A stretch of 64,000 bases of DNA, taken from the NCBI RefSeq assembly GCF_027580225.2, contig NC_073346.2:11930001-11994000 (forward strand), in the 5' to 3' direction. Of this stretch, positions 35,857 to 48,328 are shown piece by piece (position 1 is the stretch's first letter; each line of letters begins with the position of its first letter). Origin of the DNA: Misgurnus anguillicaudatus (lineage: Eukaryota > Chordata > Actinopteri > Cypriniformes > Cobitidae). Under the pieces are notes generated by a model that was not told where the DNA came from, did no database searches, and saw nothing but the letters and a program-made list of their open reading frames with translations. The translations under genes were made by a program, and so were the position numbers.

Positions 35857-36601
35857 ACATTCACATTATTACTGATATATTCAGACTTGCCATCGTGAAG
35901 CACAACCTCCTCTTTTAAGAAAAAAAATCTGATCTTTGCTGTGAAAAAACCTGACCTGGTTATGTATTTCATGTAAAATACAGCATTTGGTGTTATTTGT
36001 ATTAATTGGCCTAAACATATCAGCAATTCTAAAAGTGCAAAGTGGAATTACACTAAATTTCTTGGAATATTTTACAAAAATAATGATTTTCCATGATCTG
36101 AAATTTATTTCTACAAATATCTCCCAGTCCGTTATCCCACACTGTAAAAAAAAATCTACATCTTTTTTTTTACAGTGCAATTACATCAGAAGTTACTGTA
36201 GTTATATTACTGGAAAAATAAGAGTAATCTCCTTCTTTTCAAAGGAAAAGTAATTAAATTACATTAACTAATTACTTAGTTACACCCAACGCTGTATACC
36301 AGTTTGTCACATTTACATTTAGCACATTAGACATTTAGCAATAAGATGCGTTAATAGAATACAGATTGTATGCTTACTGACATATGATGTGTTTTAAAAT
36401 ATTTTTTACCTTTTTCTTGATTTGCATTGTTTGTTTGTTCTTTAAATTAGTTTATAGTTTTAAGAAGTAAGAATCCTAGTTTATTTTGTACATGAGAGAA
36501 TATCGGTGTCACTGAGTGTACATTTGCATATTATGTGTACACATGCATTGGCGAGGCTGTGCTGTGGATGTATTAAGATCTTGCCATCTGGTAAGTAGGT
36601 G

Positions 36602-36602
36602 G

Positions 36603-36633
<31 letters not shown>

Positions 36634-36642
36634 GGAGAGAGA
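36602..36642. repeat. (GA)n tract
   Basis: A GA-rich microsatellite 310 bases before trio exon A. It produces repeat-rich spurious ORFs on both strands. Confidence 0.9.
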
Positions 36643-36954
36643 CAGAATGAGGATAAGGGTTGGGCAGGGAAGCATGGAGCCGGCACTGTGCAGTCTGTGC
36701 CATAGAGTTGTAAATATGTTATTAACAGCACATCATCCATTTAAAGGTCTTTTGAACACATTTAAGCAAATCATGAAATCTTAATTGTGCTCTGTTAGAT
36801 AACATAGCATATGGATTAATTTACTGTATTGTAGTTTCCAGACAATTTGTCCAGTGCTGATTTGTGAATGTAGACTTATCAAACCTGAAATAAATTAATG
36901 ATATTGTGTATTGTTATGTGCTTGAAAAATTGAACAGCTTTATAACTCTTCCAG

Positions 36955-37029
36955 GGTTTCACAGAAATGAAGACATGAAGGCCGTTGAAGTTCTGCCCAT
37001 CCTAAAGGAGAAGGTGGCTTTCTTATCAG
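36955..37029 (+). CDS. trio: trio coding exon A (end of N-terminal leader)
   Basis: First recognisable exon of TRIO, a Rho/Rac guanine-nucleotide exchange factor acting in axon guidance and cytoskeletal control. It follows an acceptor ending ttccag and runs to tcag|gtgagc. The first two bases complete a glycine codon begun in the preceding exon. The peptide reads FHRNEDMKAVEVLPILKEK then VAFLS, the conserved segment just before the Sec14 domain, and the last base starts the glycine completed by the next exon. Its 75 bases are too short for an isolated ORF call; identity rests on the match to the TRIO/kalirin family and on phase agreement downstream. The upstream exon carrying the start codon was not found in the window. 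Confidence 0.93.
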
Positions 37030-38536
37030 GTGAGCCACCAACCTGTTTCATTTTGCAAAAGCAACATTATATCTTTAACCCTTGACTGTCACCAGCCCAC
37101 AAGTGGGCCCAAATATGTTACCTAAACCTAAAATAATATTGACAAACTATATATTGACGGAAAGGTGAATATTTTTTGTCCCACAGGTGGGCTCACTCAG
37201 CATTACATGTTTATAACACTAATATCCTACTATACATTTTCAAAAATCTTGACAACCTATATATCATTAGAAAGCTCTTAGAATGTAGTTTTCATATTTC
37301 ACTTCATGACAGTAATTTATTAATTTGTGATAATTTATAAAAAATAGTAGGCAACAAACTCTTGACACCAATTGAACTTTGATAGTAAAGCCACTAAAAG
37401 TGTCTAATTTTTAGTCATTTTAACTTGAAATTTGGATCAAAGCTAGTTAATTTTTTGTCATTTTAACTTGAAATTTGGATCAAAGCTAGTTGAAACTTAT
37501 GGCTTTATGTTTTTTGCATTTTCATTTTATTGATTTTAAATATAAAATATATACCTTATTGTGAGAGTTGCATCACTGGGAAATGCAGTTTATGTTTAGC
37601 TCGCCGCTAAGTCGCTGACCCAGATATCTTGCCAATATCTTAATCTTTGGCAGGCCAACTTGCTTATCAACTCAGCTTATCAACTTCAGTTGCTTTTCTC
37701 CCTACTTGAGTACTAGTGAAAGAGTTTACTATGCAAATATGGACTGTATAACGCAATGATATTTCATTAGCAGTGATATGACGCATTGCAATCATTATAT
37801 TTTATTATATTCAATGATATGGCACATTATATACAAAATAATTATAGTTAGAAATGTTTTTGTATGTGTGTTTGGTTGATTTTGCCCATAAGAAAAAAAT
37901 CACATGTGTGATCTCTTTTATATCTCAATTATTTATTTTATTTTCATGGGAAAATACCCAGAAATCTCACAAATGTCTCCATTAGAGTTTCAAAAGAGAT
38001 CTCAGCAATATCACAAACTGAGCTCAGATTTGCCAAGCCTGCAATCCAAATTCAATATTGAAGATTTCAATCTGAACTCAAAACACTTTTTTAATAGATT
38101 CACCCAAATCCAGATTATTTTTACCTATGCAATCTACTTTACGGCTCCACATGCTAATGCATATTAATAATTGTCTTATTTGTTTCTATTTTTACAAGCA
38201 GTTTTAGGAGGAACATCTAAGACTTAGTTGATATTTGCATAAAACACAGCTGAAAAGTTCATTAGATCCCCTACAGTATAAAAAAGCAAACTCTGAGCAA
38301 TTTTTCTAGGTGTATGTAGGCCATACTGCTCCACAGCATCCCTGTGTACTACAGGTAAAGTAGGTTGGTTATTCTTGATAAATTCCTCAAGATAAGCCAT
38401 TGTCCTATTTTCCTAATGCTCCGGGTGACAGATGTTTGGAGATGTTGTTTTAGCCGAATAGGCTCTGGCGTGTTGGACAGACAGTCTGGTTGCATCTCTT
38501 CCAGTATCACATATGCAATTTGTTGACATCTTACAG
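37030..38536 (+). other. trio intron A-B
   Basis: 1507 bases starting gtgagc. It holds a 35-base tandem duplication with 43-base period (37414-37491, unit GTCATTTTAACTTGAAATTT...) and a CCCACAAGTGGGCC / CCCACAGGTGGGCTC repeat (37095-37195). Nothing coding is seen. Confidence 0.8.
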
Positions 38537-38651
38537 GTGGACGAGATCGTCGGGGTGGGCCAGTCCTCACGTTTCCTGCCAGGAGTAACCATGACAGAAT
38601 ACGACAAGAGGATCTCAGACGGCTTATTGCCTACCTCGCAAGCATCCCCAG
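38537..38651 (+). CDS. trio: trio coding exon B (CRAL-TRIO/Sec14 domain, first part)
   Basis: Encodes the start of the Sec14-like lipid-binding domain. The peptide begins GGRDRRGGPVLTFPARSNHD and continues through IRQEDLRRLIAYLASIP, a hallmark stretch of TRIO and kalirin. Acceptor ttacag and donor ccccag|gtacta are canonical. The two leading bases complete the glycine codon split with exon A, and the two trailing bases (AG) are completed to serine by the T opening exon C. LRRLI and ASIPSEE fit TRIO better than kalirin. Confidence 0.96.
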
Positions 38652-39599
38652 GTACTATTTACTTTTGTGCGTCTTTGTGTGTCAGTGTATGAGCATAAAA
38701 CAATCATTTATATTGAAAGGTTGATCACATGACAGTATAGCTGTGGTGGGCTGGGCAGCCAGTAGATGAGATTGTAAATGTATAGTCCTTGCATTGGGCA
38801 CATGTGCGGTTCTCTTAACACTGAGCTGAATTAAATAAAGGATTGCAAACTCGGAATACTGTAACAATGTATCACATTCAATGACTTGGCCATAACTCTT
38901 TTTAATGAGGTAGTTAGGAGGCGTTCCTAATTCTGGTTGTCCAAGGAACTACTACAAACAAATGAGTAACCATCCTCTCAGTAAATGATGAAAGACGGAT
39001 GACGTGAACTCCAATGCTTCACTTTCATTGGTTGTCGCTCCTGAAAGTCGCTTGTCATTTGCATAAAGTTGAAATGTTCTCAGATTTGTCGCATAGCTGG
39101 ACACGCCCACTTCCTGTCACCAACGGTCAGTGTCAGTCATGTCCCCGGAAGTCTCCAAGCTTTTATTGAAATGAATGCTAGTCGCTGGCAGTGTGCACAT
39201 ACAGTAAGGAGAGGCAGGAAATCATTCCCTACTAAAAAGACCAGCTAAAACCAGCCTAAGATGGTTGGCTGGTTTTAACTGGTCGCCCAGCCAGGTTAAG
39301 ATGGTGTAGGGGGCTGGTTTTAGAGGGGTTATAGACACTGCTTAGCTGGTCTTAGTTGGTCAGGCTGGGCTTGGCTGGTTTAAGATGGAAGTGGTGGCTG
39401 GTTAAACTGGTCTTTCAGCCTGGTCAAGATAGTGGGTCAGCAGTTTTTAGCTGGTGGGTCAGCTGGTCTCCTAGCCTGACCAGCTAAGATCAGCTTGACC
39501 AGCAAAAAAAGTGGCCAAAACCTTTCTTAAACCATCCTGATGGGAGACCGGCTAAAACCAGCCAACCAGATTAGGCTGGTTTTAGTTGGTCTTTTCAGT

Positions 39600-39674
<75 letters not shown>

Positions 39675-39903
39675 AGAGTGAGGTCAGAATGATTTAGATT
39701 TGTTCAGAGCTCACTCCTGTGTAAGGCTCAGACCAGAGAAGAAGTGCCGCAGTAGATATCAGTCTTTGAGTTAGAGCTCTTAAGTAAACTGTTGTCACAT
39801 TTTCCACTAAATATATATATTTGAGTAAGTGCTGTTTTTCATGCAAGGTGCCTTTACTCGGTTTACAGAGGAGCTGAAGGTGTGTTTTTATTTGTTTGTG
39901 CAG
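38652..39903 (+). other. trio intron B-C with foldback MITE and (CT)n
   Basis: A foldback element (39230-39603) has outer ends ACTAAAAAGACCAGCTAAAA and TTTTAGTTGGTCTTTTCAGT. It is filled with CTGGTT/AACCAG units and is followed immediately by a (CT)n run at 39604-39672. A related fragment is at 63450-63565. Confidence 0.85.
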
Positions 39904-40096
39904 TGAGGAGGTGAGCAGATATGGCTTTACGGTCATTGTGGATATGCGAGGATCTAAATGGGACTCTATCAAACCCCTGCTGAAGATCCTTCAGGAATCA
40001 TTTCCTTCCTGCATTCACGTCGCTCTCATCATCAAACCCGACAACTTCTGGCAGAAGCAGAGGACGAATTTCGGCAGTTCCAAGTTTGAATTCGAA
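39904..40096 (+). CDS. trio: trio coding exon C (Sec14 domain core)
   Basis: Encodes the Sec14 core: EEVSRYGFTVIVDMRGSKWD, then SIKPLLKILQESFPSCIHVA, then LIIKPDNFWQKQRTNFGSSK and FEFE. The FTVIVDMRG and KPDNFWQKQ strings are nearly invariant in TRIO. The exon follows tttgtgcag and ends gaa|gtaagg, so the phase-1 start becomes a phase-0 end after 64 whole codons. It ends the ligand-pocket part of the domain; exon D carries the domain's C-terminal edge. Confidence 0.97.
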
Positions 40097-42397
40097 GTAA
40101 GGCAGATTATGTGAATACCACTGGGATATTGCATTGTGGTTCGAAAATTGACAAGATTGGGGAAAGTAGTTCTATTGGGTAGTATTGCTGTAGATTTGTC
40201 TCCAACTGCAATGTGTTTCCTTAGAAAGAGTAGATAACCTGCTTATGTATATAACATATGTTTTACTGGATCAGTCTATGCTGCTGCTATGGAAGTAGAA
40301 GTTACAAAATTAGTTCTGACCTATTTCATCAAGATCTGAGAGGAAGACACCCACAGTAGTGTCGTATTTAATGTGTAGCCTTAATCTCCCAATGGAGGTT
40401 TCTTAAATTAACACATCCAGCACGGCAGAAGATTAATAGTTATTACACTTAAGTTAAAACTATTTGAAAATGCTTATTAAAGGGTTTAGTACTGAATGAA
40501 AAATCGGTTTTCGACCATTGAAACCCATTTTTTATTTACATTTCTCATGTATTTCAACCATTGCCCATACTGAAGCTTAGAGATAGAGATAAATTAAAGC
40601 ACTGGATGATACCTTGAATTGTTCAGCTTCTTGAAGATGGATATGCTTAAACTTTAATAAGTCATCAGACTTGCAGCGCCCACCTGGGAAAAACAGGGGA
40701 AAAAATCTTATAGTCTTGCGTTAATGGAGAGACCTGATCTGGGGAATAAAATGATACAGAGATATAGCGTATGAACTCTGCACCCACCCCAAAACCTTAC
40801 AAACTACATGGCAATGCCCTAAAAACCCTGTCAACCTGATATCATGGACAAGCATTCATGTTTTCTTTAAAAAATGTTTATGGGCTAAGCATTAATAAAC
40901 AAAAATGTATTAATGTAATGTAGAGCAGTGTCTTATGGTTTGGGTCTGAAGTGTCCTCTCATGTAAACTGTTGTTTCTGATAACATGACCCGAGTGGCAA
41001 TTTCTGGAATGTTTTTCTGGTTTTCTTTGAGTAAGTGGTTTAGTGTTACTCATCTGATAGGGTTTATTCATCACACAATTGCCGTTTAATTTCATTGTTG
41101 TTTTAAAAAACCATTTCAGTTTCTAGAAAACCACCCACTGAGTTGCTGACAAAAGCGATCTATTCAGAACCGAGAGCTGTCAAAATATTATCACTACTAA
41201 GAGTAATCTTTTCTGTTTGTTGTAAAGCCGCTACTCTAGGTTAAACATCTACAAACCGTGCCCACACGCAAAGCAATGTGTTTTGATTTTATATTCCAAA
41301 AATACAGGGGGCTAAAAATCACAGTTTTTAAAATAAACATAAAACATTTTGGTAAGAGTGTGGAGATATTAAACAGCATGATGTGAAACAGATTTCAAAA
41401 TAGATTATATCAGATTTCAAGCGTTTTGCCTTTGAAAGCAGGGTTTATGCCTCTTAAGAGAACAAATATTGACGACATTTAAGACAGCATTGCATATAAC
41501 TTTAACAGTAAAGGCAATCCCCGAATTCACTGCAGCAAACAGAAAAAAAGGATGATAATAAATGTTTGCTATTTTTCTTTAATACCTAAAGAGTATTAAA
41601 ATGTGTTTATTGTAAGTATGAATTCTTTTAGAATTTTCTATTTAATATTTATGTTTATTTTGTGAATTCTTTTTCTTAACATACCCCTTGCACACATGCT
41701 AACATCAAAATCTATTGAAATTAGGGTTGCAAAATTCTGGGAATTTTGGAAACTTTCCATGAAAATATATGGGAATTGTAGCAGATAGATAAAAATCAGA
41801 TGTTGAGGAAGCTAATGTTTGTATAAAAATTCCTAAGCTTAATTGATGGTTGGTGGTATGTTGGTTATGAGCGTTGTTCCAAATAAGTGAGTTATTGAGA
41901 GGTTACATTTTAGTTTTAATGTTTATGTGGACAGCAGCTTGCACTGCTAAAAACTAAAGATGTTAAACAATCCCATAGAAGAACCATTGTATTTTTCCAC
42001 AAAGAGCCTTTACACTCTAAAAATACTGGGTTATTTTCAACCCAGCGTTGGATCAAAAAAGAAATTAACCCAACCCAGAGAATGTTTAGTTACAAACAAA
42101 TGAGTTACAAACAATTCAGCATTGGTGAAATTACAACCCAACGGGTTGGGTTCGTCCCCTTTTGACCCAACACTGGGTTGAAAATATCCCAGCATTTTTT
42201 AGAATGTAACATCCGAAGAATCTTTCTGTTTCATAAAAGGTCTTTTTGTTGAGAATAAAGAATCTTTAGATTATAAGGCATAACAGATAAAGATAAGAGA
42301 TACATTATTCCAGAATGGTTCTTCTATGGTATCAGTGTGAAAAACATTTTGTAGCTTTTTGAAAGTTTACCCCAGTTGCCTACTCTTTTCTTTTTAG
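40097..42397 (+). other. trio intron C-D with nested MITEs
   Basis: At 41945-42350 lies an AAGAACC-type MITE (ccatagaagaaccattg against gaatggttcttctatgg). A second MITE (42011-42208) with ACTGGGTTATTTTCAACCCA and its inverse TGGGTTGAAAATATCCCAGC is nested in it. The first 1.8 kb shows nothing recognisable. Confidence 0.75.
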
Positions 42398-42886
42398 ACC
42401 ATCATGGTGTCCCTTGAGGGCTTGACCAAAGTGGTTGATCCCTCTCAGTTGACTCCAGACTTCGATGGAAGTCTGGACTACGACCATGAGGAATGGATCG
42501 AGGTTCGCGTGGCATTTGAGGAGTTCACAGGCAATGCAGCTCGTGTCCTGGCCCGTTTGGAGGAACTTCAGGACGTGGTGTCCCAACGAGAGCTACCATC
42601 AGATCTGGATGGCTCTCGGCGCGCCATGGAGGAACACGCCTCGCTGAAGAAGAAGGTTACTAAAGCTCCTGTCGAGGAGCTGGACACGGAGGGTCAGCGT
42701 CTGCTCCAGCGGATCCAGAGTGGAGATAAAGGTCGAGGAGATATTCAAGGTTTAGCTCCTAAAGTCCAGGCAATGCTGGATAAACTGCACTCCACACGAC
42801 AACATCTGCACCAGTCCTGGCACATGCGCAAACTCAAGCTGGATCAATGCTTTCAGCTAAGACTCTTCCAGCAGGACGCAGAAAAG
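42398..42886 (+). CDS. trio: trio coding exon D (Sec14 C-terminal edge and spectrin repeat 1)
   Basis: Largest exon here, 163 codons in phase 0, between ctttttag and aag|gtttga. It opens TIMVSLEGLTKVVDPSQLTP, the TRIO junction after Sec14, then runs into the first spectrin-like repeat (EEWIEVRVAFEEF, later LHSTRQHLHQSWHMRKLKLD and QCFQLRLFQQDAEK). Spectrin repeats form triple-helix rods that hold partners and regulate the exchange domains. The linker after LLQRIQSGDKG looks several residues shorter than I recall for mammalian TRIO; that comparison is from memory and needs an alignment. An ATG lies at 42404, but the exon begins at the splice site. Confidence 0.97.
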
Positions 42887-43334
42887 GTTTGATCATTTAC
42901 TGTGATCGGTTTTAGTTGGTTTAATGAGACCAGAACTGGAATTACTGGAAATCTGAGGTCATGCTTTCTAGTATTACAGCAGCGAAATTGCATTGAAAGC
43001 AATGCTTCCATGATTTTATTAAGCAGGACTTAACTGGATCAACTTCTTTGTTGGTCCTGGAGCAACATTCCTGTTAACCAATCAAATTTTAAGGGTACTG
43101 GACAAGAAGCTCTGAAGGGAATATGATTACATATAAATATGTTTTTAATGACTAGGGATTATGGTAAGGATTATGCTTATATACTGCATGTCCTTTTTAG
43201 CCATAAACTTAGCCAGACTTTGAATTTGCATGCTAGTGTGTGCTTTGGAGGGCACGATTTAATTCAACTGGATTAAATGCACATAAATTTGCTGTATCTC
43301 AGTATTTTTGTTTTATAAATTCTTTTCTCTACAG

Positions 43335-43457
43335 ATGTTTGATTGGATCGTCCACAATAAAGGCCAGTTCCTGAACACTTACACTGAGATAGGAGCCAAC
43401 CACCAGCACGTACTTGAACTGCAGACCCAGCACAACCACTTCGCCATGAACTGCATG
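43335..43457 (+). CDS. trio: trio coding exon E (spectrin repeat 2, first helix)
   Basis: 41 codons in phase 0, between ctctacag and atg|gtaaga. The peptide begins MFDWIVHNKGQFLNTYTEIG and ends LQTQHNHFAMNCM. The W of FDWI is the conserved tryptophan that opens a spectrin-like repeat. NCM followed by NVYVNI in the next exon is TRIO-like. The ATG at the exon start is internal to the protein and is not an initiation codon. Confidence 0.96.
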
Positions 43458-44924
43458 GTAAGACTGTGTCCACCGGTCCAGCAGTAATGCGCATCACCAC
43501 AGTGTAGCTTGATGCGGGGTGCGTTACATCATTAAAGTGATGTGTGTTTGCACACGTGACCCGACTCTCACGCGGAAATGCTCTCTGTTGTCGTATAGGA
43601 GTCAGGTCAATATATGCCTGAAGGTCTGAGAGTCACATTGAAACTATTGAACACATGCACCATCCCTAAGACCCTGGCAGTCTGGTCGATCGCCCCCTAG
43701 TTGGTATCAAAAGGGACACTTTACAAGAAAATGGTTATGCATTAAATCACTTTTTATGTCGGTGGTCTCATTGGCCATCTGTCATTTATATCCACATGGT
43801 AATGCTTAACATTCAGCAAGATAGTCTAGCAGTTGGTCTTCATACAAATCTAGTTTCAGATGATATACGCCTCTAACAGCATGATATCTGAGTGAATGTC
43901 ATTTTTATACAAAAATGTTTGGAGGGAGGCCTCCATTCTTAAAACAGTTCTTATCCAATCCAATTCAAAGATCTAAAATTTGGCTATTCCACCAAATCTG
44001 TCCCCATGAAGAAAATATTAATCTACACTAACAGCAAATTTAAACTAATTTAAAACAGTAATAAAATCTACTAGGAATACTGAATAAAAAAGCATTTGTT
44101 ATGTCTCCCCATCTATACAAATTTGAAAGAAACAACCCATGGCACCTCTTGTGGATGTTTTTATAGTTTGTTATCATGGCTCTTTGTTGCTGGTTTATTA
44201 TGTTTGGCCGTGTGTGTTAAAATCACATCAGTCCTGTTTTAACTGTGAGAACAGTGTCCACCCCATCTCACGCTGCTATAACTGTGCACAACTTCACGGA
44301 TGAATGCTGTGTCAGTTGTTTGCTTTGGGTTAGCATGGCTGCCGGTCATCTTCTCAGGAAGTATTAGGAGCGTTGCTTCCTGTCTGACCTGAGGCATGAA
44401 TGGACATCACTGTGGTTTGAATTGGCGCCTGTCAGCGAAGCAGAATTGCTTTGTCTGCTTCCAAGAATACCAATAGTCAGTTATGCTATGCATTTTACAA
44501 TGTGTAGTTTTTCATTTTGTAGGTCTGTTTTCTGACCTAACATTCAATTCTGCTTTTTGTTGGTAGCATGCCAATCAAGACTCCCTACTGTTAGATGGCC
44601 TGCATGTTGTATGGCATTTGGCTGATCTATTGACAGATGATTTATCAAGATGTCAGTGTCTATTGCTTGGCATGCTTGGTGTAACCGTTCGTAATAAACA
44701 AGATTAAGCAGCCGTGTCAGAAGTAGCGTCACCTGAATGAAACGTTACTCTTTCAGGAAATGAACTCAGCATCCACTATCTTAGAAATAACATACTACAG
44801 GACCGACATGTTGAAAACCTCCTCATGCTATGCATGGCTAGATTATCTCTTATTATGGTGGTGCATTGATTTGTCTTAAAGAAATCCATGGAGAGATATT
44901 ATGTTCACTTCACTCCCGGTGCAA

Positions 44925-46235
44925 TGCAACACTTTTGTCCCCATTTTACATGAGCTGAACTAAAAAATCTAAGACTTTTTCTATGTACACAAAAGGCCTA
45001 TGTCTCATAAAATTCTTCCTAAATCTGTGTTAGTATACACTTCTTCTTTGCAGAGATAATCCATCCACCTCACAGGTGTGGCATATCAAGATGCTGATTA
45101 GACAGTATGATTATTGCACAGGTGTGCCTTAGGCTGGCCACAATAAAAGGCCACTCTAAAATGTGCAGTTTTATCGCACAGTACAATGCCACAGATGTTG
45201 CAAGTTTTGAGGGAGCGTGCAATTGGCATGCTGACTGCAGGAATGTCCACCAGACCTGTTCCCTGTGAATTTAATTTGGCAGTACATCCAACCGGCCTCA
45301 CAACCACAGACCATGTGTAACCACACCAGCCCAACTCTTTTACCTCAAAGATCGTCTGATACCAGTCACCCGGACAGCTGCTGCATCGTCTTAACTGACT
45401 TAAGGGTGTGCAAAAGCTCACATTCAATGGCATCTGGCACTTTGGAGAGGTGTTCTCTTCACTGATGAATCCTAGTTTTCACTGTACAAGGCAGATGGCA
45501 GACAGTGTGTATGGCGCTGTGTAGGTGAGCGGTTAGGTGATGTCAACATTGTGGATCAATGGTGGCAGTGGGCAGGCGAATTGACCACAAACAAAGGTGC
45601 ATTTTATGGATGGCATTTTGAATGTACAGAGATCCTGAGACCCATCGTTGTGCCATTCATCCACAACCATCACCTCAAGTTGCAGCATGATAATGCTCGA
45701 CCCCATGTTGCAAGGATCTGCAACTCCTGGAAGCCGAAAACATCTCAGTTCTTGGATGGCCAGCATACTCATACTCACCGGACATGTCACCCGCTGAGCA
45801 TGTTTGGGATGCTCTGGATCGGCGTATACGACAGCGTGTTTCAGTTCCTGACAATATACAGCAACTTCGCACAGCCATTGAAAAGGAGTGGACCAACATT
45901 CCACAGGCCACAATCATCAACCTGAACAACTCTATGCGAAGGAGAAATGAGGCAAAATGGTGGCCACACCAGATTCTGACTAATTTTCTGACCAATACAG
46001 TAGAACTGCACATTTTAGAGTCGCCTATTTTTGTGGCCAGCCTAAGGCACACCTGTGCAATAATCATGCTGTTTAATCAGCATCTTTATATGCCACACCT
46101 GTGAGGTGGATGATCTGGCAACAGAGAAGTGCACACTAACACAGATTTAGACAATATTTGAGAGAAATAAGCATTTTGTGTACTTTGAAAAGGTCATTGT
46201 GACTCAATTTGTCAAAATAGGTTTAGTTTTTTTAC
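44925..46235 (+). mobile_element. Decayed Tc1-like transposon with long inverted ends, in trio intron E-F
   Basis: The inverted ends exceed 150 bases: CCTCACAGGTGTGGCATATC, TTATTGCACAGGTGTGCCTT and AGGCTGGCCAC on the left, with their inverses at 46030-46110. Between them are Tc1 transposase pieces on +: a HDNARPHVARIC acidic motif (about 45690) and, in another frame, SPAEHVWDALDRRIRQRV (about 45787). Much of the N-terminal half is deleted and frames change. The start of the transposase is missing, so it is dead. Confidence 0.92.
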
Positions 46236-46239
46236 TTTG

Positions 46240-48136
46240 GGTGATTAAAGAACAAGGCTTGTTTAGGGTGAACTCTTTCAGACTTTGCCTGTTAATATGA
46301 TTTCACAGCTGAGCTTTATGTTTTGTAAGGGGACTTTTATAGTAAAGTGTAAAGTGTCCTTGCATGACTGTCTCTGTTTAGGGGTCCAGTATGTGTGTTA
46401 AATGCTTTTGTTCTGTGGTATGTGTCTTGGCTCTGCTCACGTTGTGTAATGTGATCTGTGGAAAGGTAGGTTGAGCTTTACTCTAATCTTGAGTTCAGGT
46501 CAGTCTGTATGTCTGTTTTTTTTGCTCTTTAGTTCTAGGGGCTGAAACATGTTACTGCTTGGTAACATTTGGCAGTTCGCAACCATCCAAAGTAGGCTAT
46601 ACACATTCATAATATAGTACAGTTAGATGTACAAATGTTAAACTACATTACTAATCAAAAATCAAACCCAAAAATTATTTTCTTTTTCATTTTTTTTCCA
46701 ACTCATTTCATATGAACCTCCATAAAAAAGTAAATTTAGCAAAGAAACCAGATGCAGGTTATTGTCATGACAATATCAACCATTATATTTAGCCTATGTT
46801 TAGCCAGCAGTTACTTTAAGCTGCTTTAGATTTACATGGAAATGAGATACCAGAGACTCTTAATTGTTTCCTTGAAGCCTCTGATATATAACAGAGGGGT
46901 TTGTGTTAACTGGTGCATGTCTATCTCCTCCAAGCAGCTCTGAAACCAAGCTTGAGGTGAATGATAAACAGAGTTAGTAATCCTGTGTTACATCCTAAAC
47001 TCATCTGCTAGCAATGCATTTCAACTAAAGTTGCACGTGTGCATGCAGGCTGCAGTGACTTATCTATAGCCTACATGCAGGCAGGATTTGGTCAAAGTGG
47101 TCACTTTTACATTATTTTTCCTGGTCTCTGTTAATTTATGACACATGGGTATACCGATAAAACATTTAGCATAATACTGATATTTATTGGTGGTGTTATC
47201 ACTATTACAAAGTTTCAACAAAAGTTGAATCGTAAACTTTGTAGAAAATAAAATTCACTTTGCATTCAAAAATCAAAAAGTCTAAACTGGAAAGAGTTTG
47301 TTTGTGTATTTATATGCGAATGTGTGCCATAGGTTTTTATGTGCACAAACACGACTGCAGCAGTGCATTGATGCATGCAGGCCGATGCCAAAGCCCCATC
47401 AGGTTTTCATTTGACAACTCTATGTGTATTGATCCAGTACCCTTTTAAATGCCTCTGGGCTGTGTAATTACCCCCATGTGAGGAAGCGGCGTGGTAACCA
47501 GAGCTCTTCAGCACTAGACTTTAGTTCTCCCTAAAGAACACACATAATTTAGCCACTCCCATTACATCAGTGAGCACAAACTCGACTCATGAAGTGTGTT
47601 TCAGTGATCTAATGTCTGATTTCAGCCTGTGCATACAGGGCCAATCACGTTCACAGGAGAAGCGTAAACAAAACTGATCCAAGAGCAGAACACTTTCACT
47701 AAAAATCAACAAGAAACATAATCCGCAAAACATTTAAATCTATGGAGTATGATGTATTTTCATTTGACGTTTTGCTGTAAATTATGTTGTTTTGGAATGG
47801 ATTTTATAAATTGGGATATGATTGAACAATGAAAAGTTATGATATTAACTTGTGAAAGGCGATTTTTTTTACACTTTACAATAAGGATGTATTTTTTTAA
47901 CATTAGTAAATGCATTAATGAACACTGTTGTTTTCCGGGATTTATTCATCTTTGTTAATGCCAATAAAGTTATTCATGTTAGTTCATGGTGCTAAACATT
48001 TTATTGTTAAACATTTTGTATTATAGCAACATTCAAACCAAACACCAATACTTCATATTTAAAAATGGTTTTAATTTGTCCTAGGAAGTGATGCTGTGTG
48101 CACATCATTCAGAGTGTTGGTTGTGCTCTCTTCCAG
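46240..48136 (+). other. 3' part of trio intron E-F
   Basis: No recognised element or exon. ATTAGTAAATGCATTAATGA and TAATGCCAATAAAGTTATTC near 47905-47980 hint at an eroded MITE. Confidence 0.45.
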
Positions 48137-48328
48137 AATGTGTATGTGAACATCAGTCGAATCATGTCGGTGGGGAACAGACTTCTGGAGTCGGGTCATT
48201 ATGCCACCCAGCAGATCCAGCAGATCTCAGGTCAGCTAGAACAGGAGTGGAAAGCGTTCGCCGCTGCTTTGGATGAGAGGAGCACACTGCTAGAAATGTC
48301 TGCTAACTTCCATCAGAAAACTGACCAG
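48137..48328 (+). CDS. trio: trio coding exon F (spectrin repeat 2, rest)
   Basis: 64 codons in phase 0, between ctcttccag and cag|gtgagg. The peptide begins NVYVNISRIMSVGNRLLESG and includes QLEQEWKAFAAALDERSTLL, followed by EMSANFHQKTDQ. EQEWKAFAAALDERS is a strong family signature. Exon F is 4.7 kb from exon E because the intervening intron has taken up a long decayed Tc1-like element. Confidence 0.97.

Noticed and set aside
36481..36784. Ser/Leu- or Arg/Glu-rich ORFs
   Set aside because: Translations of the (GA)n microsatellite.
45098..45433. 111-codon minus-strand ORF
   Set aside because: Antisense of the decayed Tc1-like element; the real coding strand is +.
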